A DNA stretch of 47,113 bases from Candidatus Sumerlaeota bacterium (GTDB lineage: Bacteria; Sumerlaeota; Sumerlaeia; SLMS01; JAHLLQ01): assembly GCA_030156535.1 (NCBI GenBank), contig JASGMJ010000030.1, positions 1 to 47,113 on the forward strand, written 5' to 3'. How positions within the stretch are numbered: the stretch's first letter is position 1; the number at the start of each line of letters is the position of its first letter. The notes below the pieces were generated by a model. It ran no database searches and was not told the origin of the DNA. It saw nothing but the letters and a program-made list of their open reading frames with translations. The translations under genes and the position numbers were made by a program. This document shows, one piece after another, positions 16,293-24,063 of this stretch.

Positions 16293-18848
16293 CTACTTCA
16301 CAATGACATTCACCAGACGGCCGGGGACGACGATGATCTTGCGCACGGCACCGCCGGACTGGAGCTGGCGCTCCACGCCCGCCGTGGCCAGTGCGGCCTT
16401 CTCGATCGTTTCCTGGTCCGCGCCGCGCGCGACGACGATCTTGTCGCGCATCTTGCCGTTCACCTGAATCGGAATCTCGATTTCGTCGAGCACCGTCAGC
16501 GCTTCGTCGTACTTCGGCCACTCGGCATCGAAGACGCTGCCCTCCTTGCCGAGCGCTTCGTGCCACAACTCTTCGGCGAGATGCGGCGCGAAGGGCGCGA
16601 GCATCACGCAGAACGCCTCGCGGGCGAAGGCGCTCGTCGCTTTCGCAGCACGCAGCGCGTTGCTCAGTTCCATCAGCGCGGCGACGGCGGTGTTGTAGCT
16701 CAGCGCCTCGAAGTCCGCCTCGCACTTCTTGATCGTCTGGTGGAGTTTGACGCGCACATCCTTTGGCAGCGCCTCGTCCGCCACGATCGGCTGGCTGCCG
16801 AAGAACCAGTCGTACACGCGGTTGAAGAAGCGGCGCACGCCCATGATGTCCTTGTCGCGGAAGTCGCCGCCGAAGGTGTACGGCCCGAGGAACATGAGGT
16901 AGGTGCGCAGCGTGTCGGCGCCGTGGCGCGCGACGAACTCGTCGGGGTTGATGACGTTGCCCTTGGACTTCGACATCTTCGCGCCGTCCTTCACGAGGAG
17001 GCCGTGCGCGCGGAACTTGCGGAAGGGCTCGGCGCGGTCCTTCATTTCCGGCCGGGCACCCATCTTCAGCACCCCCGCCTTCTCCAGCGCCATGCAGATG
17101 AAGCGCGTGTAGAGCAGATGGAGGACGGCGTGTTCGTTGCCGCCGACGTACATGTCGACGGGGAGCCACTTTTCAACGAGTGCGGGATCGTAGGCCTGCG
17201 TGTCGTCGTTCGAGGAAACATAGCGCAGGTAGTACCACGCGGAATCGAGAAAGTTGTCCATCACGTCGGTTTCGCGGCGGTACTTCTTGCCGTCGATCTC
17301 GACGTTGATCCATTCGGGAACGCTGGCGAGGGGGCCGCGTCCGTCGCCCTTGGGGCGGAAGTCGTCGATGTCGGGGAGCGTGACGGGGAGCTGGTCCTCG
17401 GGGACGGGGTGCGGGTTGCCATCCTCGTCGTAGAGAATCGGAATCGGCGGCCCCCAGTAGCGCTGGCGGCTGATGCCCCAGTCGCGCAGGCGGAAGTGCT
17501 TCTTGGCGTGCCCAAGGCCTTTCTTCTCCAGCCAGGCGTTGATCGTGGCGATGGCCTGTTCCTTGGGGAGTCCGTTGAGGGTGATCTCGTCGTTGGCCGA
17601 GTTGACCATTTCCCCGGGGCCGGACCACGCGGCGTTGCCGGAGGCGACGGCGGCGCGAATGCGCTCGCGTTCCTTCTCGGCGTCGGCGGCGGGGTCGATG
17701 AACGGGGTACCCGAAAGCTGGTCGGATGATGCGTTGCTCAAGTCGGGCTCGATGATGGGCACGACGGGGAGATCGAACTCTTTGGCGAACTCGAAGTCGC
17801 GATGATCGCCGCTGGGCACGGCCATGATCGCGCCCGTGCCGTACCCCATCATCACGTAGTCGGCGATAAAGATGGGGATCTTCTGCCCGTTGACGGGGTT
17901 GATGGCGTAGGCACCCGTGTGGACGCCGGTCTTTTCTTTCGAGGTGGAATCTGCCGCAGAGGAATCAGCCTGATTCTTGTGCGCTTCCTGATACGCACGG
18001 ACTTCCTGCTGCTTGTCGGGTGTGGTGATCGCATCGACGAGCGGATGCTCGGGCGCGAGGACCATGAACGTGGCGCCGAAGAGCGTGTCGGGCCGTGTGG
18101 TGAAGACGCGGATCTTTTCGCTGGTGCCGTCGACGGCGAAGTCGACTTCGGCGCCGGTGCTGCGGCCTATCCAGTTGAGTTGGGCCGTCTTCGTCGTCTC
18201 CGACCAATCGAGCCAATCGTGATTCGAGGCAAGGCGGTCGGCGAACTCGGTAATGCGGAAGAACCAGCAGGGCATCCTGCGGCGCTGCACCATGGTGTCG
18301 CCGTGGCGTTCGCACGTGCCGTCGGCGTTCACCTGTTCGTCGGCGATGACAGTGCCGCACTCGGGACAGAAGTTGACTTCCTTCTCGTCGCGATAGGCCA
18401 GGCCCGCCTTGTAGAGCTGCAGGAAGACCCACTGCGTCCACTTGTAGTATTCGGGCGTCGTCGTGTCGACGGTGCGGCGCCAGTCGTACATAAGCCCCAT
18501 CATGGTGAGCTGATTGGTGAAGTTGCGAATGTTCGACGGGATCAACTCGCGGGGATGGCGGTTGATCTTCATCGCGAAGTTTTCGCTGTGGATGCCGAAG
18601 GCATCGAAGCCGATGGGCTCGAAGACGTCGAAACCCTTGAGGCGGCGATAGCGTCCCTGGATGTCGGCGCCGGTGAAGGCGTAGACGTTGCCGACGTGGA
18701 GCCCTTCCGCACTGGGGTAGGGAAACATCATCAGCACGTAGAAGGGATTCTTTGCGGCATGGAGATCGATCTCGTTCGTGCCGTTGTCGGCCCAGAACTT
18801 CCGCCACTTGTTTTCAACTTGAACGGGATCGTAGATGCGCTGGGACAT
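16293..18848 (-). CDS. leuS: Leucyl-tRNA synthetase
   Basis: This 851-aa class I synthetase charges tRNA-Leu. The HIGH motif is HVGN at 51-54 (EGLHVGN), and the KMSKS motif is GAKMSKSKGN in the C-terminal half. A four-Cys zinc module (CPECGT...) follows the first Rossmann half. The editing domain has TTRPDTLFGATFMVLAPEH and GYGTGAIMAVPSGDHRDFEFA, keeping the Asp used in mischarged-tRNA hydrolysis. The anticodon-binding domain and C-terminal VNVIVK end are normal. The FDAFGIHSENFA segment is the longer-insert style also seen in some other phyla. I chose the ATG at 18848 (MSQRIYDP) by homology; AGAGG lies about 10 nt before it. Confidence 0.97.
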   Translation of the reverse strand: MSQRIYDPVQVENKWRKFWADNGTNEIDLHAAKNPFYVLMMFPYPSAEGLHVGNVYAFTGADIQGRYRRLKGFDVFEPIGFDAFGIHSENFAMKINRHPRELIPSNIRNFTNQLTMMGLMYDWRRTVDTTTPEYYKWTQWVFLQLYKAGLAYRDEKEVNFCPECGTVIADEQVNADGTCERHGDTMVQRRRMPCWFFRITEFADRLASNHDWLDWSETTKTAQLNWIGRSTGAEVDFAVDGTSEKIRVFTTRPDTLFGATFMVLAPEHPLVDAITTPDKQQEVRAYQEAHKNQADSSAADSTSKEKTGVHTGAYAINPVNGQKIPIFIADYVMMGYGTGAIMAVPSGDHRDFEFAKEFDLPVVPIIEPDLSNASSDQLSGTPFIDPAADAEKERERIRAAVASGNAAWSGPGEMVNSANDEITLNGLPKEQAIATINAWLEKKGLGHAKKHFRLRDWGISRQRYWGPPIPILYDEDGNPHPVPEDQLPVTLPDIDDFRPKGDGRGPLASVPEWINVEIDGKKYRRETDVMDNFLDSAWYYLRYVSSNDDTQAYDPALVEKWLPVDMYVGGNEHAVLHLLYTRFICMALEKAGVLKMGARPEMKDRAEPFRKFRAHGLLVKDGAKMSKSKGNVINPDEFVARHGADTLRTYLMFLGPYTFGGDFRDKDIMGVRRFFNRVYDWFFGSQPIVADEALPKDVRVKLHQTIKKCEADFEALSYNTAVAALMELSNALRAAKATSAFAREAFCVMLAPFAPHLAEELWHEALGKEGSVFDAEWPKYDEALTVLDEIEIPIQVNGKMRDKIVVARGADQETIEKAALATAGVERQLQSGGAVRKIIVVPGRLVNVIVK

Positions 18849-19305
18849 CGGTACAGCCTCTTGAGTTGGTGGGCGCGCGATCACGCTGCGCCATTGGAGC
18901 GCCAAGGGTTAGGCATTTTGGGCCACGCCGGGCAAGCAGTACCTCGCGGGGACCATGACGCCAGGGTGGCTGGCTTGCTCACTGGATATGCAGCAGAGAG
19001 CCACATCGTGGCGCGGGCGAGCCAGTGCGCCGTTTGGGTTTCCTGACAAAGCCGCGTTTGGCACCGGCGAAAGTAAAGAGCTTAACGGCGCGTCGTCCTC
19101 CGCCCCTGCTCCGCCAGGCCGTGAACGCAATCGCCTTGAAAATCATGGGGTTCGTGTGCTTTGGCGGGAACGTGGGCGGATCCCTGCAACTCAACCTCCT
19201 CCACCCGCCGACGGCCGCACGCGGAATCCTAACGAGACAGTGGCACGGCAGTTGATCGTATGACTGCGGGGCAGGGAGAACGAACCTCCTTCCAGGAGAA
19301 ATACC
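18849..19305. other. Divergent intergenic region, mostly unexplained
   Basis: This 457-bp gap between leuS and the gene at 19306 must hold both promoters. Frames are open on both strands across 18979-19255. On the minus strand one reads as a 55-residue very basic peptide starting at 19146 (MIFKAIAFTAW) but lacks a ribosome-binding site. I do not annotate it as a gene. Confidence 0.35.
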
Positions 19306-19791
19306 ATGACACGTAATGACCACACTGACAATAAGAGCCACAGCCGCACCCGCGAAAGCGACGCGGACATGTTCTGGGGTGCCGTGGGAGCAGGTTCCAT
19401 GGGACCGTTCGGCTATACGCCCACGGCCTACCTGATCTCCCGCCAGATTGTGGATACCCAGAGCCTGAGTGATGCCTACCTCGACGACCATGCCGGGGAC
19501 GGCGATCACTATTCGCTGCTGCATCAGATCGCGCATTTCGTACGCAACTACATGGAGTATCGGCGGCTCTGCCGGATTGCCGGACGGCGGCTCGACATTC
19601 CCTACCACCGGGCGCACGATCTTCTCGCCGAGGCACGCCGTCATAGCTGGCTCGAGGCCGAGAAGGCAGGGCGCGACATCTGGAGCGAGCGCAGTCCGAA
19701 AGACCCGGAGGCAGAGGCCTTCCGCGACTGGTTCACCCGCCACTACCGCTCGTGGCGCGATCATCATTCCATCCAGTGGGCTCTTGAGTAG
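19306..19791 (+). CDS. Hypothetical cytoplasmic protein
   Basis: This 161-aa protein has a good ribosome-binding site (AGGAG, 8 nt before ATG). It has no signal peptide or membrane segment. It begins with a polar, charged stretch (MTRNDHTDNKSHSRTRESD), then FWGAVGAGSMGPFGYTPTAY, then a helical region rich in Arg, His and Trp. I do not recognise the family. It lies 78 bp before anmK on the same strand, with a strong hairpin between them. Confidence 0.65.
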   Translation: MTRNDHTDNKSHSRTRESDADMFWGAVGAGSMGPFGYTPTAYLISRQIVDTQSLSDAYLDDHAGDGDHYSLLHQIAHFVRNYMEYRRLCRIAGRRLDIPYHRAHDLLAEARRHSWLEAEKAGRDIWSERSPKDPEAEAFRDWFTRHYRSWRDHHSIQWALE

Positions 19792-19831
19792 GGCGCGCTT
19801 TCGCCTCGCGCCGCGCGTCCCGATGAACAAT

Positions 19832-19866
19832 GACACTCCCGCCGGGACCTGCCCGGCGGGAGTGTC
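19832..19866 (+). promoter_or_regulatory. 15-bp hairpin covering the anmK ribosome-binding site
   Basis: A perfect 15-bp stem (19832-19846 pairing with 19852-19866) with a 5-nt loop ends 3 nt before the anmK ATG at 19870. The 3' arm contains GGCGGGAG, the only plausible Shine-Dalgarno of anmK. It could be the terminator of the upstream gene, but no U-tract follows. As an RNA it would block anmK initiation unless opened. Confidence 0.6.
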
Positions 19867-19869
19867 GCC

Positions 19870-21036
19870 ATGTGGGAACGCCTTCGACGCCTTGTAGAGA
19901 AACCGTCGCGGATTGCCGTCGGCCTGATGTCCGGGACGTCCGCCGATGGCGTGGACGCCGCACTCGTGCGGTTGCACGGGCATGGGAGGGACACACGCGT
20001 CGAGACGCTCGCGTTTCTCGGCACTGCCTATGAGGAAACCTTCCACCGGCGGATTGTGGAGGCGTATGAGGGAGGCGTCGCCGACGTGTGCGATCTCAAC
20101 GCGGCCGTGGCCGAGCGCCTCGCAGCGGCCGCCCTTGCCGTTATCGCGCAAGCTGGGCTCGAACCGGATGCCGTGGACTTCATCGCGTCCCATGGTCAGA
20201 CGCTCTATCACATTCCCCTCGGCGACCGGCCGGAACGCGACGCCCATCGCGTGCCGAGCACCCTGCAGGTGGGCGACGGCAATCTCATCGCCCAGCGCAC
20301 GGGAATCGTGACGCTGACGGATTTCCGCACGGCGGACATGGCGGCCGGTGGCGGGGGAGCGCCGCTCGTTCCGCTGCTCGACGAGCTTCTGTTCCGCCGC
20401 CCGGGCATTCGGCGTGTCGTCGGTAACATCGGCGGAATTGCCAACGTGACGTTATTGGGGACGGAGCAAAACGACGGCGTGGCGTTCGACACGGGGCCGG
20501 GCAACGCGCTGATCGACGTCGCCGCGCAGTTGAGCGATGGCGCGCTGCGCTTCGACGAGGAGGGTGCGCTTGGCGCAGCGGGGCAGGTGGACGAGCAGGT
20601 TCTCGCGCGTCTGCTCGCGCATCCGTACTTCGAGGCCGCGCCGCCCAAGACGACCGGCCGCGAGCTCTTCAGTGCCGCTCTCGTCCGCGAATTGTGGAGC
20701 GCCTTCTCCGCTCGGCCGCGCGACGGCGTTGCCACGCTGACGATGTTCACGGCCGCCAGCACGGCCGGGCAGATTGTGCGGTTTGCGGGGACGATCGACG
20801 AACTTGTTCTCAGCGGCGGCGGCATCCACAACCCCACGCTAATGCGGATGCTCGGCGAGTGCCTGCCGGGAGTGACGATCACGACAACGGCCGCGCACGG
20901 ACTCGATCCCGACGCCAAGGAAGCCGTGGCCTTTGCGGTGATCGGCAACGAGACGCTGCACGGATCGCCGGGCAACGTGCCCCGGGCAACGGGTGCCGCG
21001 CGCGGCGTTGTGCTCGGAAAACTCTCAATGCCCTGA
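19870..21036 (+). CDS. anmK: Anhydro-N-acetylmuramic acid kinase
   Basis: This 388-aa ASKHA-fold kinase phosphorylates 1,6-anhydro-MurNAc, made in peptidoglycan turnover, to MurNAc-6-P. Family motifs are GLMSGTSADGVDA at 18-30, ASHGQT at 106-111, DFRTADMAAGGGGAPLVP at 151-168, NIGGIANVT at 186-194 and FDTGPGN at 206-212, then ELVLSGGGIHNP. Length is close to the family norm (~370 aa). Residues 196-201 (LGTEQN) are encoded by a 21-bp element found almost unchanged in rsmB. The ribosome-binding site lies in the 3' arm of a strong hairpin. No murQ is adjacent. Confidence 0.94.
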   Translation: MWERLRRLVEKPSRIAVGLMSGTSADGVDAALVRLHGHGRDTRVETLAFLGTAYEETFHRRIVEAYEGGVADVCDLNAAVAERLAAAALAVIAQAGLEPDAVDFIASHGQTLYHIPLGDRPERDAHRVPSTLQVGDGNLIAQRTGIVTLTDFRTADMAAGGGGAPLVPLLDELLFRRPGIRRVVGNIGGIANVTLLGTEQNDGVAFDTGPGNALIDVAAQLSDGALRFDEEGALGAAGQVDEQVLARLLAHPYFEAAPPKTTGRELFSAALVRELWSAFSARPRDGVATLTMFTAASTAGQIVRFAGTIDELVLSGGGIHNPTLMRMLGECLPGVTITTTAAHGLDPDAKEAVAFAVIGNETLHGSPGNVPRATGAARGVVLGKLSMP

Positions 21037-21094
21037 TTGACGAACAAGGGCGGAGGAACGCAGCTGAAAGCGAATCCCCACGGGAGGCAGCCAC

Positions 21095-22174
21095 GTGCTC
21101 ACATCCTTCTCCGCCGTCACCGACGCCCAAGGCGGTTTCATTCTTGAAGAAACGGAAGTTCATCCGCCGCAGGCAGGCGAGGTGCTCGTCGAGATCAAGG
21201 CGTCGGGCGTCTGCCACACCGACTGGGACATCGTGCGCAATCAGCGCCGCCACTGGGTGATGGGGCATGAGGGCGCAGGCGTCGTGCGCGAGGCTGGCCC
21301 CGGCGTCACCCACGTCGCACCGGGCGACCGCGTCGTGCTCAACTGGGCGATTCCATGCGGCAAATGCTTCCAGTGCGCGCGCGGCAACCAGAGCATCTGC
21401 GAGAACAAGCCGCAGGTACCGCCCGAGCGCACGCTGTTCCGCGGCCAGCCGGTCGGGCGCGCCTTTGGGCTGGGCTCGATGGCGCGCTTTGGCGTCGTGC
21501 GCCAGGAAGCCTGCGTGCGGATCGACGTCGAGATTCCCTTCGCGTCGGCCTGCATTCTGGGGTGCGGCGTGATGACCGGCGTGGGCTCGGTGCTGAACGC
21601 GGCACGGGTGGAGCCCGGTTCCTCCGTCGTCGTTCTGGGCACAGGGGGCGTGGGGCTGAACATTCTGCAGGGCGCGCGCATCGCCAACGCCGGAATGATC
21701 ATCGCTGTCGATGTCAATGCCGGGCGGCTGGAACTCGCGAGGCGGTTTGGCGCCACGCACACGGTGCAGGCGGAGCGCGACGACGCGGGGTTGCTGCGCG
21801 CCGCGGCCGAAGTGAAGAAGATGACGGGCGGGCGCGGGGCGGATTATTGCTTCGAGTCCACTGCGGTTCCCGAACTCGGCGCCGCGCCGCTGGCCATGGT
21901 GCGCAACGCGGGGATGGCCGTGCAGGCATCGGGCATCGAGCAACCGATCTCCTTCGACATGGAATTGTTCGAGTGGAACAAGACGTACATCAACCCGCTG
22001 TACGGGTTGTGCTGCCCCCAGCGCGACTTCCCGCGGCTGCTGGACTTCTACGCCGCCGGGCAGTTGCAGCTCGACGAGATGGTGACGCGAACCTACCGGC
22101 TCGAAGACGTCGGGCAGGCCTTCGAGGACATGCTCGCGGGGCGCAACGCCAAGGGCGTGATCCTGATGGAGTGA
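21095..22174 (+). CDS. Zinc-dependent alcohol dehydrogenase (class III-like MDR)
   Basis: This 359-aa medium-chain dehydrogenase begins with a GTG preceded by GGGAGG at 7 nt. Catalytic zinc ligands are Cys40 (GVCHTDWD) and His58 with Glu59 (MGHEGAG). The structural zinc is bound by Cys88, 91, 94 and 102 (PCGKCFQCARGNQSIC). The Rossmann motif is VLGTGGVGLNI, followed by VDVNAGRLELARRFGA, where the Asp indicates NAD(H) preference. It resembles class III/formaldehyde-active and aryl-alcohol dehydrogenases; the substrate is not determinable. It is 58 bp after anmK and converges on the HIRAN gene with 25 bp between stops. Confidence 0.92.
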   Translation: MLTSFSAVTDAQGGFILEETEVHPPQAGEVLVEIKASGVCHTDWDIVRNQRRHWVMGHEGAGVVREAGPGVTHVAPGDRVVLNWAIPCGKCFQCARGNQSICENKPQVPPERTLFRGQPVGRAFGLGSMARFGVVRQEACVRIDVEIPFASACILGCGVMTGVGSVLNAARVEPGSSVVVLGTGGVGLNILQGARIANAGMIIAVDVNAGRLELARRFGATHTVQAERDDAGLLRAAAEVKKMTGGRGADYCFESTAVPELGAAPLAMVRNAGMAVQASGIEQPISFDMELFEWNKTYINPLYGLCCPQRDFPRLLDFYAAGQLQLDEMVTRTYRLEDVGQAFEDMLAGRNAKGVILME

Positions 22175-22199
22175 GGGAGATTACTCCATGCGGGGCGCG

Positions 22200-22973
22200 T
22201 CAGGAAACGGCAAGTGCTGATGCGTCCGGAATCGGTTCGAATTCTTCTCCCGTGCAAGGTTCGAATCCCGTGGGCCATTTTGTGCGGAAACGGCACAGAA
22301 GTCTTTGCTGAAGGGGAGCATCGGCGTTCACTTGATAGATCCTCAGGTCAATGGCGCGGAGGCTGCTCGCGTCGTCCAGGCGACGGATGTCGCGAGCAAG
22401 ATAACGGGGCACATAACCGATTCGCAACGGTGAGGACGTGCGCGTCCACACGCCCACGGCCTTAGGGGCTGCTTCGTTGGCATTGTCTGGTTGAAGGTCG
22501 AGTTGTTCCCCTCCAGTGGATTGCCCGACCCATTCCTGAGCCTGGGGGGTAGTCCACCGGATGCCATGAAGAAAGAACGTGCATTCGAACATTCCGTCCT
22601 GTCCGGCGGTTGGACAGGGGAAAACCTCTACCGAGTCCGTCGCGCGGCGTCCTTCCATCACTGCGAGAAGAGCAATGGGATCGGGAGGCAAGGTTGGCGC
22701 GAATCCTCCCCAACGTAGGTAAGCTTCGTACTCCGGTCTCGATTTGGCGAGGAGCCGATTGGCAAAAAGCGGGAAGAGCTTCACCGACTCGTAGACTTCG
22801 TCCAGCAACGGCATTCCCGGGAAAGGCTCGAATCCCTCCAGTGTTCTCGCTCCACGCGTGTAGAGGAAACGAAATGTGCCAGCCGAGGTCATGTCGAGAC
22901 GCCCCACTGGTCCCCAGTGGCCCGTGGAGGGACCTCCCGAACGCCATGCAACGAAAACCGCTTTGGGTTCCAC
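22200..22973 (-). CDS. HIRAN-domain protein with HipA-N/HipS-like N-terminus
   Basis: This 257-aa cytoplasmic protein is the second gene of a two-gene unit. Residues 5-90 (GPVGRLD...FRFLYTRGA...LFPLFANRLLAKSRPEY) resemble the small N-terminal subdomain of HipA kinases, which is a separate protein (HipS) in HipBST systems. Residues ~130-235, with RIGYVPRYLARDI, match the HIRAN domain, known from HLTF as a binder of DNA 3' ends and found alone in bacteria. The GTG start shares one base with the TAG stop of the kinase gene, with GGGAG 7 nt upstream, so translation is coupled. The last ~25 residues (TGFEPCTGEEFEPIP) are unlike the family and may be junk read-through. Function is inferred. Confidence 0.75.
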   Translation of the reverse strand: MEPKAVFVAWRSGGPSTGHWGPVGRLDMTSAGTFRFLYTRGARTLEGFEPFPGMPLLDEVYESVKLFPLFANRLLAKSRPEYEAYLRWGGFAPTLPPDPIALLAVMEGRRATDSVEVFPCPTAGQDGMFECTFFLHGIRWTTPQAQEWVGQSTGGEQLDLQPDNANEAAPKAVGVWTRTSSPLRIGYVPRYLARDIRRLDDASSLRAIDLRIYQVNADAPLQQRLLCRFRTKWPTGFEPCTGEEFEPIPDASALAVS

Positions 22974-23878
22974 TAGTCTTCTCCCTCAATCAGTCTCTTT
23001 CGATTCTCGATCAGCAATTTCATCGTGAAATCCTGGCAGATAGAACTCATCCGATGGGCTGGGATTTTGTCAAGGCAGGCGCGAATCTCCGGCTCTCCTA
23101 TTTTGCCCAGTTGTTGAAGCCATACGGACCGGGCGCGCGGAACTTTGCTCGAGAATTGTTTCCATGCCTCCATGGTGCTTAACTTGCGCGGCGGGTTGGT
23201 ATCGGAATAGAATGCCGACTTGGCTCTTCTCGCAAAGGCAGGCATTTGCTGGCCCGTGTCGCGTGTTGTCAGGATGACACGGCGCCTGTCGTCCGGGAGA
23301 TTCCGGGCCATGGATGAGGCGTGGTCGAACGTTGGGGCAAGAGCAAGACTGCTACCTCTCCGAATGGCTCCCCAATTCTCATGGTGGCGATCCTGGTTTG
23401 CAATCCAAGTATCCAGCAGGATGTAGCCAGCGAAAACTCCCAGCGGGGTGGAAACTCCTTCGGGTAGCGGGGTCTCCAGGCTCGGTTCGGGCATCGAGAG
23501 CTCTCCGATGGCCTGCGATACAAAACCGATGCCATGTTCGCTGACGGCATATCGTCTTGTTCCCGGGTATGCGGGATCCCGAGCCATCAGTATCTGATTG
23601 CCGAGCACCAGTTCAGCCCCTGCCGGCACGAAATTCTCGCTGACGACTCCCGGGACATTCCGAGCCTCATCATGGGCAAGTTCGTAGTGCGCGTGGGGCA
23701 GGCCGAGCAGCCTGCAAAACTCGCACGCCAGCTTTTCCGCCCAGTCTTCCCCGGTTCCCCGATTCTCTTCCTTGAACAACATCCTCCGATTGCCGTCACG
23801 ATACCAAAACTTTGGCTTGGTCCCCAATTGTTCAGGGGCGTCCGCGAGACTGGAATTCACCGCCACAATGTCGAACAC
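22973..23878 (-). CDS. HipA-like Ser/Thr kinase core protein
   Basis: This 301-aa protein matches the kinase core of the HipA/phosphatidylinositol-kinase-like family. Lys36 (MLFKEENRG) is the ATP lysine. NQDRHHENWG at 161-170 is the catalytic loop in the N-x-D-R-H-x-x-N form. Asp185 (APTFDHASS) is the metal-binding Asp. So the active site looks intact. It lacks the HipA N-subdomain, as HipT does, and that piece seems to sit in the partner gene. The GTG start has GGGAG 9 nt before it. No HipB-type antitoxin gene lies upstream; the next gene is divergent. Two palindromes in the 185-bp leader could be operators. A toxin, defence or signalling role is inference. Confidence 0.8.
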   Translation of the reverse strand: MFDIVAVNSSLADAPEQLGTKPKFWYRDGNRRMLFKEENRGTGEDWAEKLACEFCRLLGLPHAHYELAHDEARNVPGVVSENFVPAGAELVLGNQILMARDPAYPGTRRYAVSEHGIGFVSQAIGELSMPEPSLETPLPEGVSTPLGVFAGYILLDTWIANQDRHHENWGAIRRGSSLALAPTFDHASSMARNLPDDRRRVILTTRDTGQQMPAFARRAKSAFYSDTNPPRKLSTMEAWKQFSSKVPRARSVWLQQLGKIGEPEIRACLDKIPAHRMSSICQDFTMKLLIENRKRLIEGED

Positions 23879-23922
23879 AGCGGCTCTCTCCCTTTGATTT
23901 GCGGCAATCGCCTAGTGGCTCT

Positions 23923-23967
23923 CTGGTTTCCAGAAACCAGCATCCAGAAGCGCCATCTCCTGGATGC
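23923..23967. promoter_or_regulatory. Two adjacent palindromes upstream of the kinase/HIRAN unit
   Basis: CTGGTTTC-CA-GAAACCAG at 23923-23940 is a perfect 18-bp palindrome. It directly abuts a second inverted repeat, GCATCCAG at 23940-23947 and CTGGATGC at 23960-23967. Both lie 45-90 bp upstream of the kinase start at 23878 and also upstream of the divergent gene at 24064. They suit a dimeric repressor, such as one controlling a toxin-antitoxin-like unit, but this is not shown. Confidence 0.45.
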
Positions 23968-24063
23968 ATAACTTGGGCGCACTCAGCCAAGGCCAAACTG
24001 TCCCTTGTCGCCCGGATTATGGGGAGCTAGGGTTCGCGGACGTTCGAGCTTGGAGAAGCAGCG

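Noticed and set aside
22226..22285. tRNA-like T-arm GGTTCGAATCC at 22258-22268, and a similar GGTTCGAATTC just before it
   Set aside because: No matching stem bases, acceptor stem or D/anticodon arms can be drawn on either strand. It lies inside the 3' end of the HIRAN gene. It could be a worn tRNA fragment marking an insertion site, but the evidence is too thin.
23879..24063. A HipB-type antitoxin gene upstream of the kinase
   Set aside because: No open frame with a helix-turn-helix fits in this 185-bp divergent spacer.
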